Positions 25,641-33,872 of a DNA stretch of 45,236 nt are shown here, in pieces. The stretch lies in the NCBI GenBank assembly GCA_009929615.1, contig SAAB01000025.1, forward strand, positions 1-45,236. The letters are read 5' to 3'. The translations under genes and the position numbers were made by a program. Each line of letters begins with the position of its first letter. Positions within the stretch are counted from its first letter, which is position 1. The notes beneath the pieces are model-generated. The model ran no database searches. It was not told the origin of the DNA and saw only the letters and a program-made list of their open reading frames with translations. Source of the stretch: Clostridia bacterium. GTDB taxonomy: Bacteria > Bacillota > Clostridia > Lachnospirales > Lachnospiraceae.

Positions 25641-26462
25641 ATGAATACAGATACTCTAGCTAATATTTTTCAGTTTTCTATTGGTTCTTTTTCCGTAGAA
25701 AAACTATTCTACGTTTTGCTTCTAATACTTGTGTGCTTTATTGTCAGTAAAATCATCTTAAAGATATTAAGAGGCATCATTCAACGTTTCACTTTAGAAC
25801 GTTCCATTCAGATTTTTCTGATGACCGGCTTAAAGATTCTTTTGGTTTTTATTTCCATAATCATTATAACTGAATACCTGGGTATACCTACTACGTCCCT
25901 TGTCGCCCTTTTGAGTGTTGTCAGTTTAGCTGTATCCCTGTCCATTCAGGGTCTTCTGACGAATGTGGCCGGAGGTCTTACCGTCCTTTTCACCCGTCCT
26001 TTTACCGTGGGTGATTATATTGAACTGGATACCCTTTCAGGCAAAGTCACACAGACCGGACTTATTTACACCCAGCTGCTGACACCGGAAAACAAAACCG
26101 TTTTTCTGCCGAACAGTCAGGTTGCGAATGGCCGGATTATCAACTATACACAGCAGACACAGCGCCGTATTGAGATATTTGTAGGTGCTTCCTATTCTGC
26201 CTCTGCAGAAGATGTAAAAGCTGCTCTGTTCGAAGCCATCCTCACATTTCCTGACCTGGTACAGGACCCTGCACCCGCTGTACACGTACGTGATTATCAG
26301 GATAGTTCCATCCAATACGTTATTTTTGCCTGGGTCCCGACCGAACTTTACTGGGATGCCTATTATACATTGATGGAAGAAATAAAAAAATCTTTTGACC
26401 GGCATCATATTGCCATGGATTACCCGCATATGAATATTCACATGATAGGAGACGATAAATAA
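25641..26462 (+). CDS. Small-conductance mechanosensitive channel, MscS family
   Basis: 273 residues. Three membrane helices (about 20-42, 58-80, 85-112) with the pore-lining SVVSLAVSLSIQGLLTNVAGG helix, then the beta domain (FTRPFTVGDYIEL, VFLPNSQVANGRIINYT) and the C-terminal alpha-beta domain (RRIEIFVGASYSASAEDVK). Releases solutes on hypo-osmotic shock. Length is typical of the minimal MscS. Its stop overlaps the next ATG by one base (TAATG), so it is an operon with the AI-2E-family gene. Confidence 0.93.
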   Translation: MNTDTLANIFQFSIGSFSVEKLFYVLLLILVCFIVSKIILKILRGIIQRFTLERSIQIFLMTGLKILLVFISIIIITEYLGIPTTSLVALLSVVSLAVSLSIQGLLTNVAGGLTVLFTRPFTVGDYIELDTLSGKVTQTGLIYTQLLTPENKTVFLPNSQVANGRIINYTQQTQRRIEIFVGASYSASAEDVKAALFEAILTFPDLVQDPAPAVHVRDYQDSSIQYVIFAWVPTELYWDAYYTLMEEIKKSFDRHHIAMDYPHMNIHMIGDDK

Positions 26463-27754
26463 TGGATAACCCTAAAAACTCATCCGGATATAAAAAGCAT
26501 TTTCAGGCCAGTAAGAAGTATTTTTCCATCTGCGTCTACGTCATTGCTACCTTTGCCATCTGCCTGGCGATTTTTCGTGTAACGAATAACTGGGACAGTA
26601 CGAAACGTCAGATTGGGCGCATATTATCTGTATTTTCCCCTTTCCTGATTGCCTTTTTAATTGCTTATTTTATAAATCCTATGGTGCGCCGCATCGATAA
26701 GCTGCTTTTCCAAAACACCTTAAAGGATCGTTTTCGAAAAGGACACCTGCTTCTTTCCATGATACTCTCCTATATCATTGTTGTGGGCGGTATTATTCTT
26801 GTATTTATTTTCATTGTTCCACAGATTATTGACAGTATCAGCCAGCTGGTACGAATATCGCCAACACTTTATCAGAATGCTCTGGACACAGTCAACACTC
26901 TGGACAAACGCTTTCCAAGCCTGGATTTATCCTTTATTTCCGAGGCTGCCGAGAATGTATTTCCTGATGTTTTTGATTTCTTCCGAAGCTTTATGTCTGA
27001 AACCGTTTTACCTTTCCTATATAATGCAGGACTTTCCATTATCAGCTGGTTTATCAACGTATTATTAGCCTTTGTTATTTCCTGTTACTTATTATTCAGC
27101 AAAAGCTCACTGATTAAATCCATGAAACGGGTAGCCTATGCCATTTTCCCGGAATCTATTGCATTAAAACTGTTTAATACATTGAAAAACTGTAATCAGA
27201 TTTTCAGCCAGTATATTATTGGCAAAACCATTGATTCCCTTATTATCGGCGTTTTATGTCTCCTTTCCATGACCATACTCCGACTGCCTTATGCACTGAT
27301 TATCAGTTTGATTGTCGGCATTACCAATATGATTCCTTACTTTGGCCCATTTATCGGTGCCGTTCCCGGAATTCTGATTTTGTTAATTCTCAACCCAAAA
27401 TCAGCTCTTGTATTCGCTGTTCTAATCCTGGCGATTCAACAGTTGGACGGCTCTGTTATCGGTCCAAAGATTCTTGGAAAGTCTACCGGCCTTCAGCCTA
27501 TTTCCATTATCTTTGCCATTACCGTCGGTGGTGCCGTAGCCGGAGTTCTGGGTATGTTTCTCGGTGTTCCTGTCGTGGCTGTGCTCACCTACCTTGTTAA
27601 CCAGTTTATCGATTACCGGCTTGCCAAGAAGCATATTGAGCCGGATTTAAGCAATACCAAGGACTATCAGACATCCGGTGTTGTGGTTGACGAAGCCTTT
27701 AAGAAGGAATATGAAAATATTACGCTGGAAGATGATGCACTTCCAAAAAAATAG
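26462..27754 (+). CDS. AI-2E-family (PerM/YdiK-like) membrane transporter
   Basis: 430 residues with about eight membrane helices: one near 20-40, one near 60-80, one near 105-130, a soluble stretch (130-190), then helices across 195-370. The latter include IGVLCLLSMTILRLPYALII and GITNMIPYFGPFIGAVPGIL, the most conserved stretch of the family. Functions proposed in the family include sodium/proton exchange and AI-2 export, and none can be assigned here. AGGAG precedes the start, coupled to mscS. A charged tail ends the protein, with a terminator following. Confidence 0.9.
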   Translation: MDNPKNSSGYKKHFQASKKYFSICVYVIATFAICLAIFRVTNNWDSTKRQIGRILSVFSPFLIAFLIAYFINPMVRRIDKLLFQNTLKDRFRKGHLLLSMILSYIIVVGGIILVFIFIVPQIIDSISQLVRISPTLYQNALDTVNTLDKRFPSLDLSFISEAAENVFPDVFDFFRSFMSETVLPFLYNAGLSIISWFINVLLAFVISCYLLFSKSSLIKSMKRVAYAIFPESIALKLFNTLKNCNQIFSQYIIGKTIDSLIIGVLCLLSMTILRLPYALIISLIVGITNMIPYFGPFIGAVPGILILLILNPKSALVFAVLILAIQQLDGSVIGPKILGKSTGLQPISIIFAITVGGAVAGVLGMFLGVPVVAVLTYLVNQFIDYRLAKKHIEPDLSNTKDYQTSGVVVDEAFKKEYENITLEDDALPKK

Positions 27755-27762
27755 AACAAAAT

Positions 27763-27811
27763 CAAAGGCAGTGCCCTCCGGTAAGATTTCCGGAGGGCAC
27801 CGCCTTTTTTA
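27763..27811. terminator. Bidirectional intrinsic terminator
   Basis: AAAGGC.GTGCCCTCCGG, 8-nt loop, CCGGAGGGCAC.GCCTTTTTT. Between the AI-2E-family gene and the convergent carboxypeptidase. Confidence 0.9.
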
Positions 27812-27813
27812 TA

Positions 27814-29400
27814 TTAGGATTCTTTTTTCTTACTCTCATATTCCCTGAGTTTTTCATCCAGCCGTTTCTGTCTCAGGCGTTCATAATTCTTTCTTCTGCG
27901 TCTGCGTCGAAATCCCCGCCATATTATAATCAGGATAAGCATCAATAGGATAACGCCTCCTGCGATAATAGCTATCCGTTTTGGAGATAATTCCATCTGG
28001 CTCAGCCGCTCATAAAAACCATCTGCAGCATCCTCGACAGAATCCTTAGCCGATACAGGCATCTGACTGTCCTTTTCCTCCAGCAGTTCAATTAACTGCT
28101 CATTGGAGATAACCGCTTTCATAGACAGTGCCTTGTTTTTACTTAACAATGGGAGTACTTCATACACGGGTACCTGTCCCATACAAATTTCACCATCATA
28201 ATATTCTACAGTACCACACCTGCTGGTATATGTATTATAAGGGGCAACTCCTAATACCAGTTCATTTGCCGGTACAAAGACTTCTGTCCACTCTTCCAGC
28301 GAACCATCCTTTCGAACATCAACCATTGCATTTTCATCTACGAAAAAGTGTCTTTCTGCCAAATGTCTATTGAAATTCAATATACTTGCATTATCCGTAT
28401 ACTCTGCATTTAACCGCAGAGCCAGATCTGTCTGTCCGGTAATACTGGTTTTTTGATAGGTGTTAAAACAATAGTCCAAAGCCTGTATCGTATCCGTATA
28501 ATGATGCCAGTTCTCCGCCTTCATGGTGACACAGACAAGACGTAGTCCGTCCCTTTCTGCATAAGTAACAAGTGTACTCTGGGCTTCGGAAGTAAAGCCG
28601 GTTTTTCCGCCCAGGCAGCCTTCATATGTATAGTCTGAATCTATATACATCTTATGCTGTTGGATGAGTTCGATAGGCTCTTCTTTTTTATTTGTCTTTT
28701 CAATATAGTAGACAGGCTCCTGAATTAAAGAGCGAAACTTTTCATTACTATAGGCCAGGGTTGCAATCCGTGCCATATCATGGGCTGTCGTATAATGATT
28801 ATCATCATGCAGACCATTGGGATTAACAAAGTGCGTGTTTTCACAGCCAATCTCCGCCGCTGTACGATTCATTAAATCCGCAAAGGCAGGCAGGGAATCT
28901 GATACTCCCACTGCCAGACCACAGGCAACCTCATTGGCCGAAACCATCATCAGTGCATGCAGTGCCTGGTCAACCGTTAAAATCTCTCCCTCTTCCATGC
29001 CAATATTCATATCCATCCAGATGTCAATACCATCCAGTGCTTCTCTGGTAAATGTAATTTCTCCATTCGGATCCAGATATTTACATGCCAGGTATCCTGT
29101 AAGGACCTTTGTTATACTGGCTGGATAGAGCTTCCTATCCATATTTTTACTATATAAAACAGCTCCCGTATCCATATCCATGACGGCTATGCCCTCTGAA
29201 TACAAGACGATATCTTCTGTTGAAACCTCATCGTCCGGCTTAATCTCCGGTGGAGCTTCCGTTTCTGTTTCCGTCTCCGTTTCTGCTGCAGTTTCCTCTG
29301 GAGATGCTGTTTCCCCGGGAACAACATCTTCACCATAAACCGAAAGTGTCGAACAAAAACTCAATACACCAATTAATATCAATGCTAATAACTTTTTCAT
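27814..29400 (-). CDS. D-alanyl-D-alanine carboxypeptidase (class A PBP, DacA/DacF type)
   Basis: About 528 residues. Signal peptide (1-23), a short Glu/Thr repeat linker (28-58), then the peptidase S11 domain with all three active-site motifs: SITK (Ser95, Lys98), SANE as SxN, and KTGFT. A C-terminal beta domain follows (to about 440), then a membrane helix (around 483-503) and a basic cytoplasmic tail. It trims the terminal D-Ala from peptidoglycan stem peptides outside the membrane. ATG 29400 is preferred: AAAGGAG lies eight bases upstream and the signal peptide begins there. Single transmembrane anchoring rather than an amphipathic helix is notable. Confidence 0.93.
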   Translation of the reverse strand: MKKLLALILIGVLSFCSTLSVYGEDVVPGETASPEETAAETETETETEAPPEIKPDDEVSTEDIVLYSEGIAVMDMDTGAVLYSKNMDRKLYPASITKVLTGYLACKYLDPNGEITFTREALDGIDIWMDMNIGMEEGEILTVDQALHALMMVSANEVACGLAVGVSDSLPAFADLMNRTAAEIGCENTHFVNPNGLHDDNHYTTAHDMARIATLAYSNEKFRSLIQEPVYYIEKTNKKEEPIELIQQHKMYIDSDYTYEGCLGGKTGFTSEAQSTLVTYAERDGLRLVCVTMKAENWHHYTDTIQALDYCFNTYQKTSITGQTDLALRLNAEYTDNASILNFNRHLAERHFFVDENAMVDVRKDGSLEEWTEVFVPANELVLGVAPYNTYTSRCGTVEYYDGEICMGQVPVYEVLPLLSKNKALSMKAVISNEQLIELLEEKDSQMPVSAKDSVEDAADGFYERLSQMELSPKRIAIIAGGVILLMLILIIIWRGFRRRRRRKNYERLRQKRLDEKLREYESKKKES

Positions 29401-29504
29401 TGAATTCTCCTTTAGCTCATTGGATTTTGCAATATATATGGTAAACGAAAGTAGCAAAAAAGTCAATTTTATGATATATTCTTACGAGGAAGGAGTGATA
29501 TCAT

Positions 29505-30140
29505 ATGCGTTTAAGAAACGTAAAAGGTGCTAAGGAAATGCTTGAAGCAAATCCCCTTGTCATTCAGGATATCAATGACAAAAAAGGCCAGTGGAAGGAT
29601 ATTTTTGGAAATAATAAACCAATTTATATAGAAATCGGTATGGGAAAGGGCCAATTTATTTTGGAAATGGCCCGTCGCAATCCTGATAAGAATTTTATAG
29701 GTATTGAAAAATATTCCAGTGTTCTCGTTCGTGCCATTGAAAAATGTGAGGACTTTACCGGAGATAATCTTCGTTTCATCTGCATGAATGCTGAATCCAT
29801 TACAGATGTATTCGATACTCATGAAGTTTCCGGTATTTATCTGAACTTTTCAGACCCATGGCCAAAGGAACGACACATCAAACGCCGTCTCACATATCGT
29901 GGCTTCTGGGAACGATATAATCAGATTCTCAACCCGGAGGGACAGGTCATTTTTAAAACAGATAACCGGCCTCTTTTTGATTTCTCCCTGGAGGAAGCCG
30001 CTGCTGCCCACTGGACCCTTGAAGATGTTTCTTTTGACCTTCATAACAGTCCACAGGCGGAAGGAAATGTCATGACGGAATATGAGGCCAAATTTTCCTC
30101 TTTGGGTAATCCCATTCACAGACTCATCGCATCCCGATAA
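29505..30140 (+). CDS. trmB: tRNA (guanine-N7-)-methyltransferase
   Basis: 211 residues. Uses S-adenosylmethionine to make m7G46 in tRNA variable loops. EIGMGKGQFILEMA is the SAM-binding loop, followed by FIGIEKYSSV, IYLNFSDPWPKERHIKRRL (the family signature with the DPWPK catalytic loop) and the C-terminal EYEAKFSSLGNPIHRL. Full length. AAGGAG precedes the ATG. Divergent from the carboxypeptidase gene. Confidence 0.96.
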   Translation: MRLRNVKGAKEMLEANPLVIQDINDKKGQWKDIFGNNKPIYIEIGMGKGQFILEMARRNPDKNFIGIEKYSSVLVRAIEKCEDFTGDNLRFICMNAESITDVFDTHEVSGIYLNFSDPWPKERHIKRRLTYRGFWERYNQILNPEGQVIFKTDNRPLFDFSLEEAAAAHWTLEDVSFDLHNSPQAEGNVMTEYEAKFSSLGNPIHRLIASR

Positions 30141-30192
30141 ACTTTTTGGCATCGATGCATATACTATTTAATAAGACCTTAAGGAGACTGTT

Positions 30193-30336
30193 TTGAAAAA
30201 GCAAAACCATCTTCACAAAAAATTCTCTGTCCTCTGTTATGACCACCGGCGGTTGGATAGCTGTTTTATCCAATGCCATAAGTCATGGAAAGAGGTTTGC
30301 AGTTTTATTCTTAATATAGGTAACACCCAGCACTAA
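30193..30336 (+). CDS. Candidate small Cys/His-containing protein (47 aa)
   Basis: TTG-start frame of 48 codons preceded by a strong AAGGAG at 30181-30186, six bases from the start, and followed by an intrinsic terminator. The peptide begins MKKQNHLHKKFSVLCYDHRR and has cysteines at 15, 24, 28 and 36 with several histidines, so a metal-binding knuckle is conceivable. No family is recognised. It would be the last gene of the trmB transcript. It may also be chance, since the window's other genes mostly use ATG. Confidence 0.35.
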   Translation: MKKQNHLHKKFSVLCYDHRRLDSCFIQCHKSWKEVCSFILNIGNTQH

Positions 30337-30352
30337 TCCCTCTGTAGCACGT

Positions 30353-30391
30353 AAAAGAGCCCCTGTGATGTGTCTATCACAAGGGCTTTTA
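30353..30391. terminator. Bidirectional intrinsic terminator
   Basis: AGCCCCTGTGAT, 6-nt loop, ATCACAAGGGCT then TTTT. An A-run on the other side also serves the minus-strand lipid kinase. Confidence 0.75.
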
Positions 30392-30403
30392 TCATTTACT
30401 TTT

Positions 30404-31300
30404 CTAAGGAATAATCAACTTCAAAGCTTTTGGAACAATAGATAAGTCCACCGGAAGCTTGCCGTACTCCTGACCATCAAAATCCACCACAATCTCTGTG
30501 TCATCTGCCGCCTCAATATGTATCTGCTCTGTTCGGAAATGCCTTACCTTCGGATGCTTCGTCATACGTTTTGCCAAAGCCTGCAGGCCCAATACCGGCA
30601 TCTGTCCCAAATCCATCTTTTTTACAATAAGCACATCAAATAAACCATCATAAGGGTCCATCTCCGGAAGCCCCCGATACATGCCAAAACTTCCGCAGGC
30701 ATTGATAACGGTAAAGGACATAACCTCCCGCTCCCCCTTAAACTGGGGCGAATCAAAACGCACTTTCAGGGTTTTAACACCCTTTCGGGAGACATCCAGT
30801 GCCCCCTCCATATAATAAGCCAGTTTACCTAATACAGCCTTTCTTTCCTGGGAAACCCTATCACCTACGTTGGCACCAATACCGCCGCTTACCCGGTTAA
30901 GGAAATATCTGTCGTTAATCTTCCCGACATCAATACATCGCAGCTTAAATTCCATAATCATCTTGCAGAAAGCCTCTGGTGTTTCCGGCGGTTTTGCATA
31001 CTGAGCAAAATCATTCGCTGTCCCTACAGAAATAACAGCCAGCGGTGTTTCGCTTCCGCCTTCCATCAAGCCATTAACCACATCATTCAGCGTACCATCG
31101 CCACCAACAGCCACAAGAAAGTCATACTCCGCTCTCTTAATCGCTGCCGCCTCTTTACGGGCATCGCCTTCATTCTGTGTATAGACAACATCCACCTGAT
31201 TAACAACCTGATTCAGAACCAGGCATCCAACAACACTTTCAATATTTTTTAAAAAATTTTGTTTTCCAGACGCAGGATTAATAATAAATTTAGCCTTCAT
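30404..31300 (-). CDS. Diacylglycerol/lipid kinase family protein (YegS/BmrU-like)
   Basis: About 298 residues. FIINPASGK at the N-terminus and VGGDGTLNDVVNGLM, the nucleotide-binding GGDGT motif of the DAGK catalytic domain, are intact. A C-terminal beta-rich region has the VSGGIGANVGDRVS and DPYDGLFDVLIVKK segments typical of this family. Probably phosphorylates diacylglycerol or a related lipid at the membrane face. ATG 31300 follows GGGAGG at good spacing; GTG 31306 is less likely. Overlaps the exonuclease stop by 11 bp. Confidence 0.9.
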   Translation of the reverse strand: MKAKFIINPASGKQNFLKNIESVVGCLVLNQVVNQVDVVYTQNEGDARKEAAAIKRAEYDFLVAVGGDGTLNDVVNGLMEGGSETPLAVISVGTANDFAQYAKPPETPEAFCKMIMEFKLRCIDVGKINDRYFLNRVSGGIGANVGDRVSQERKAVLGKLAYYMEGALDVSRKGVKTLKVRFDSPQFKGEREVMSFTVINACGSFGMYRGLPEMDPYDGLFDVLIVKKMDLGQMPVLGLQALAKRMTKHPKVRHFRTEQIHIEAADDTEIVVDFDGQEYGKLPVDLSIVPKALKLIIP

Positions 31301-32255
31301 GGCCACCCTCCCTATGCCGCTTCTCCAAACGCTTCTGACGCAATTCTTCCTTCATGTCTCCAATGCATTTTGCACCCTCTTCATCAATAAGACGCAGCGT
31401 TTTAACAACATAGACTTTATCTTTTTCTGTCTTCTTTAAACGTATCTTTCCCCGGATATACCCATGCTCTGCACATTCTGCAAGACAGTAATAAGCTCTG
31501 TTCTTTCCCGAAAACCAGCGGATTCGTTTCAAAGCAACTTTACCGCATTTATAACATCTGGTTGTTCGAACCTCTCTGTCAGCTATAGCTGCCTCTTTAT
31601 CATCAAATTCTTTAGAGACATATTTTGAATAGGTATCATATACCAGTTTTATCTCTTCCTTACGGGTCTTTGGATTCCGATAATAATCCACTGTATACCA
31701 GCGTTTGACTTCCGCCTTATCCATACCGGCAAAGATAATTGCTGTATACTCCGCATCATGAATTGCCCGGTGAAACTCCTCTTTCTTATCAATATGCAGA
31801 TAATCCACCGCGTGTTCCAGGGACATTGCACTATTCTCATCATCATATAATATGCGAAATAATTTTTGTACGTTATAGTATTTAATTGGCCCTGGAAGTA
31901 AATGGTCTAAATGATAAAACTTCATATTTCTCTGAAGTTCTAACAGGTCCAGATTCCCCCAGGTGCAGAACATATAGTCTTCGCCACACCATGCCATAAA
32001 GTCTACAAGGGCTTTTGAAAAACGAATCCCCTGATTCAGGTCCCGCTCTGTAATACCTGTCAGGTTCCTTGTCACATGGTGCATCCGCTTATAAACTTTT
32101 GGTTTTATTACTTCATCGAACCGATCAATCTCCCGGCCTTCCTCATCCAGCTTAACTGCACCTATCTCAATAATCTCAAAAGGCAGTCTTTTATTCGAGG
32201 TGTTCTTACCATAGGGCGATTGATTCCATTCAAAATCCACCACAATATAATTCAT
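31290..32255 (-). CDS. DEDDh-type 3'-5' exonuclease, KapD-like
   Basis: 321 residues. Exonuclease domain (1-180) of the DnaQ/ERI type: VVDFEWNQ (first Asp and Glu), the second Asp in CTWGNLDLLEL, and HRAIHDAEYTA giving the final His and Asp. Similar proteins include KapD, an inhibitor of sporulation kinase A activation in bacilli. The C-terminal part (about 215-321) has CYKCGK and further Cys/His residues, so a zinc-binding extension is likely. Initiates with a weak AGATAGG site. It leads the lipid kinase gene. Confidence 0.85.
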   Translation of the reverse strand: MNYIVVDFEWNQSPYGKNTSNKRLPFEIIEIGAVKLDEEGREIDRFDEVIKPKVYKRMHHVTRNLTGITERDLNQGIRFSKALVDFMAWCGEDYMFCTWGNLDLLELQRNMKFYHLDHLLPGPIKYYNVQKLFRILYDDENSAMSLEHAVDYLHIDKKEEFHRAIHDAEYTAIIFAGMDKAEVKRWYTVDYYRNPKTRKEEIKLVYDTYSKYVSKEFDDKEAAIADREVRTTRCYKCGKVALKRIRWFSGKNRAYYCLAECAEHGYIRGKIRLKKTEKDKVYVVKTLRLIDEEGAKCIGDMKEELRQKRLEKRHREGGHEG

Positions 32256-32311
32256 AACCTATCTGTCTCTCTCTCAATACATTATTTACAATATAGTATA
32301 ACATATAACAT

Positions 32312-32345
32312 AAAAAACAGGAAACAGTTAATAACTGTTTCCTGT
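32312..32345 (-). terminator. Intrinsic terminator of the GT2 gene
   Basis: On the minus strand a perfect 13-bp stem (ACAGGAAACAGTT/AACTGTTTCCTGT) with a 3-nt loop, then T6. Confidence 0.85.
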
Positions 32346-32369
32346 ATGACTTAAGTATTCAAATTTTTA

Positions 32370-33626
32370 TTACCGGCCTTTAATCTGATTTGCCGTAACA
32401 ACAACGGAATGCGGAATTGGCTTCCAGTTAATCTTCTTAAATACGGCAATTACAGAAATTGGTAAATATGTGAACATAAACAGCGGGAACGTAAACAGAT
32501 AAAATATCTTTTTCCCTGAAGTACAGTAGATGTTCTTCCATTCGGAAATGGTTGTGAGTAATCCCATAACAAAAAACGAAATGTAAGATGCAACTACTGA
32601 ATATACCGCCAATGAACTAAGGGCTTCTATCAATGCTTTCGATGTACTCTCACCTGCGAACAGCATCGTTCCGCCGGCCAGAATAATCATAGCTGTTACC
32701 AAAAGTCCCGGCATTAATGTCATAAACATATCATAACAAGAGAATTTAAATTCCAAAAATATCTTCTTTAATAAATCTTTACCATATCTAAAGAATACCT
32801 GATAAAATCCTTTAGACCAACGCAGTCTCTGATTCCATGAATCCATGAAACGAACCGGCTGCTCATCATAAAACATGGCATCTGCGCAATATCCAATCTT
32901 GTCCCCCCGGATGATATTCTCTGTTGAAAACTGAATATCCTCTGTCAGAAGGAAACAATTCCATCCATTGCTGCGTTTCAAAATGTCTTTATGCACAAGA
33001 AATCCTGTTCCTGAAACAACACAGCTGGCACCAAGAATCATACGGGAATTGTTCAAATATCTGGCTTCCCGCAAAAACCAAAGTCCATAACCGGAAGTAA
33101 TCCAGTTGTCACTGTAGTTCTTGGAATTACGATAACTGGTCACCAATGAATATCCGTTGTCAAATACCGTATTCATCTGTGTAATATAATCTTTTTCAAG
33201 GATATTATCTGCATCAAAAACAAAAAATCCTTCAAAATAATCCGGTCCAAAGTCCTGTTTGATTCTACCCAGCAGATAGTTTAAGGCATAGCCCTTTCCT
33301 CTCTGCTCCTGGTTAAATCGCTCATAAACCAGTGCTCCGGCTTCTTTGGCAACTGCTGCCGTATCATCCGTACAGTTGTCGGCCACAACGAATACCTCGA
33401 TCAAGTCTGACGGATAATTTTGATTTTTAACACTTTCAATCAGATTTGTAATAACTGCGCTCTCGTTTCTGGCAGATATAAGCACTGCGTAACGATGCTG
33501 ATTCTTCGCGATAAATCTTTTTGGCTTGCAAAACAATCCAACTAATATATATACTGTCTGATATAAATACAACAGAACAAATACGCGAAGGATACACTCA
33601 ATAATGGTATCTAATGTACTACCCAT
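32370..33626 (-). CDS. Family 2 processive-type glycosyltransferase
   Basis: About 418 residues. One N-terminal membrane helix (about 8-30), GT2 domain with the nucleotide-binding AVLISARNES and VVADNCTDDT, DxD as VFDADN, and the acceptor motifs TED and QRLRWSKG (QxxRW). Three or four C-terminal helices (about 305-390) follow. QxxRW marks processive polysaccharide synthases such as cellulose synthase, hyaluronan synthase or IcaA, so it may make an exopolysaccharide from UDP-sugars at the inner membrane face. ATG 33626 is used with AAGGTGAT just upstream; GTG 33635 is less likely. Confidence 0.88.
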   Translation of the reverse strand: MGSTLDTIIECILRVFVLLYLYQTVYILVGLFCKPKRFIAKNQHRYAVLISARNESAVITNLIESVKNQNYPSDLIEVFVVADNCTDDTAAVAKEAGALVYERFNQEQRGKGYALNYLLGRIKQDFGPDYFEGFFVFDADNILEKDYITQMNTVFDNGYSLVTSYRNSKNYSDNWITSGYGLWFLREARYLNNSRMILGASCVVSGTGFLVHKDILKRSNGWNCFLLTEDIQFSTENIIRGDKIGYCADAMFYDEQPVRFMDSWNQRLRWSKGFYQVFFRYGKDLLKKIFLEFKFSCYDMFMTLMPGLLVTAMIILAGGTMLFAGESTSKALIEALSSLAVYSVVASYISFFVMGLLTTISEWKNIYCTSGKKIFYLFTFPLFMFTYLPISVIAVFKKINWKPIPHSVVVTANQIKGR

Positions 33627-33672
33627 CCCTATCACCTTTTAATATACTTTCTCTAATTTACATACGTATCTT

Positions 33673-33700
33673 AGTATATCACTTTCCTATTATTTGTCTA
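33673..33700 (-). promoter_or_regulatory. Promoter of the GT2 gene
   Basis: On the minus strand TAGACA, 16-bp spacer, TATACT, about 45 bp before ATG 33626. Confidence 0.45.
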
Positions 33701-33802
33701 TGGACTAAATTATAAAATTTTCTTACATTTTTCCAACTTTTTTCGTCAGTCAGAACAATAAATTGCCAAAATTTGGGTTTTTGTAAGATTTTATCTTAGT
33801 AT

Positions 33803-33831
33803 TTGATTATTTTCACTAAAGTGGCTATAAT
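33803..33831 (+). promoter_or_regulatory. Promoter of the EAL protein gene
   Basis: TTGATT, 17-bp spacer, TATAAT, about 41 bp before the ATG. No c-di-GMP riboswitch fold was noticed in this leader. Confidence 0.5.
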
Positions 33832-33872
33832 ATTTCTATCTATACATAAATATAAATAAAGGGCGGTGTTTT

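Noticed and set aside
33636-33872. c-di-GMP riboswitch upstream of the EAL or GT2 gene.
   Set aside because: The intergenic region is AT-rich with promoters on both strands and shows no GEMM-like GNRA-tetraloop/receptor layout.
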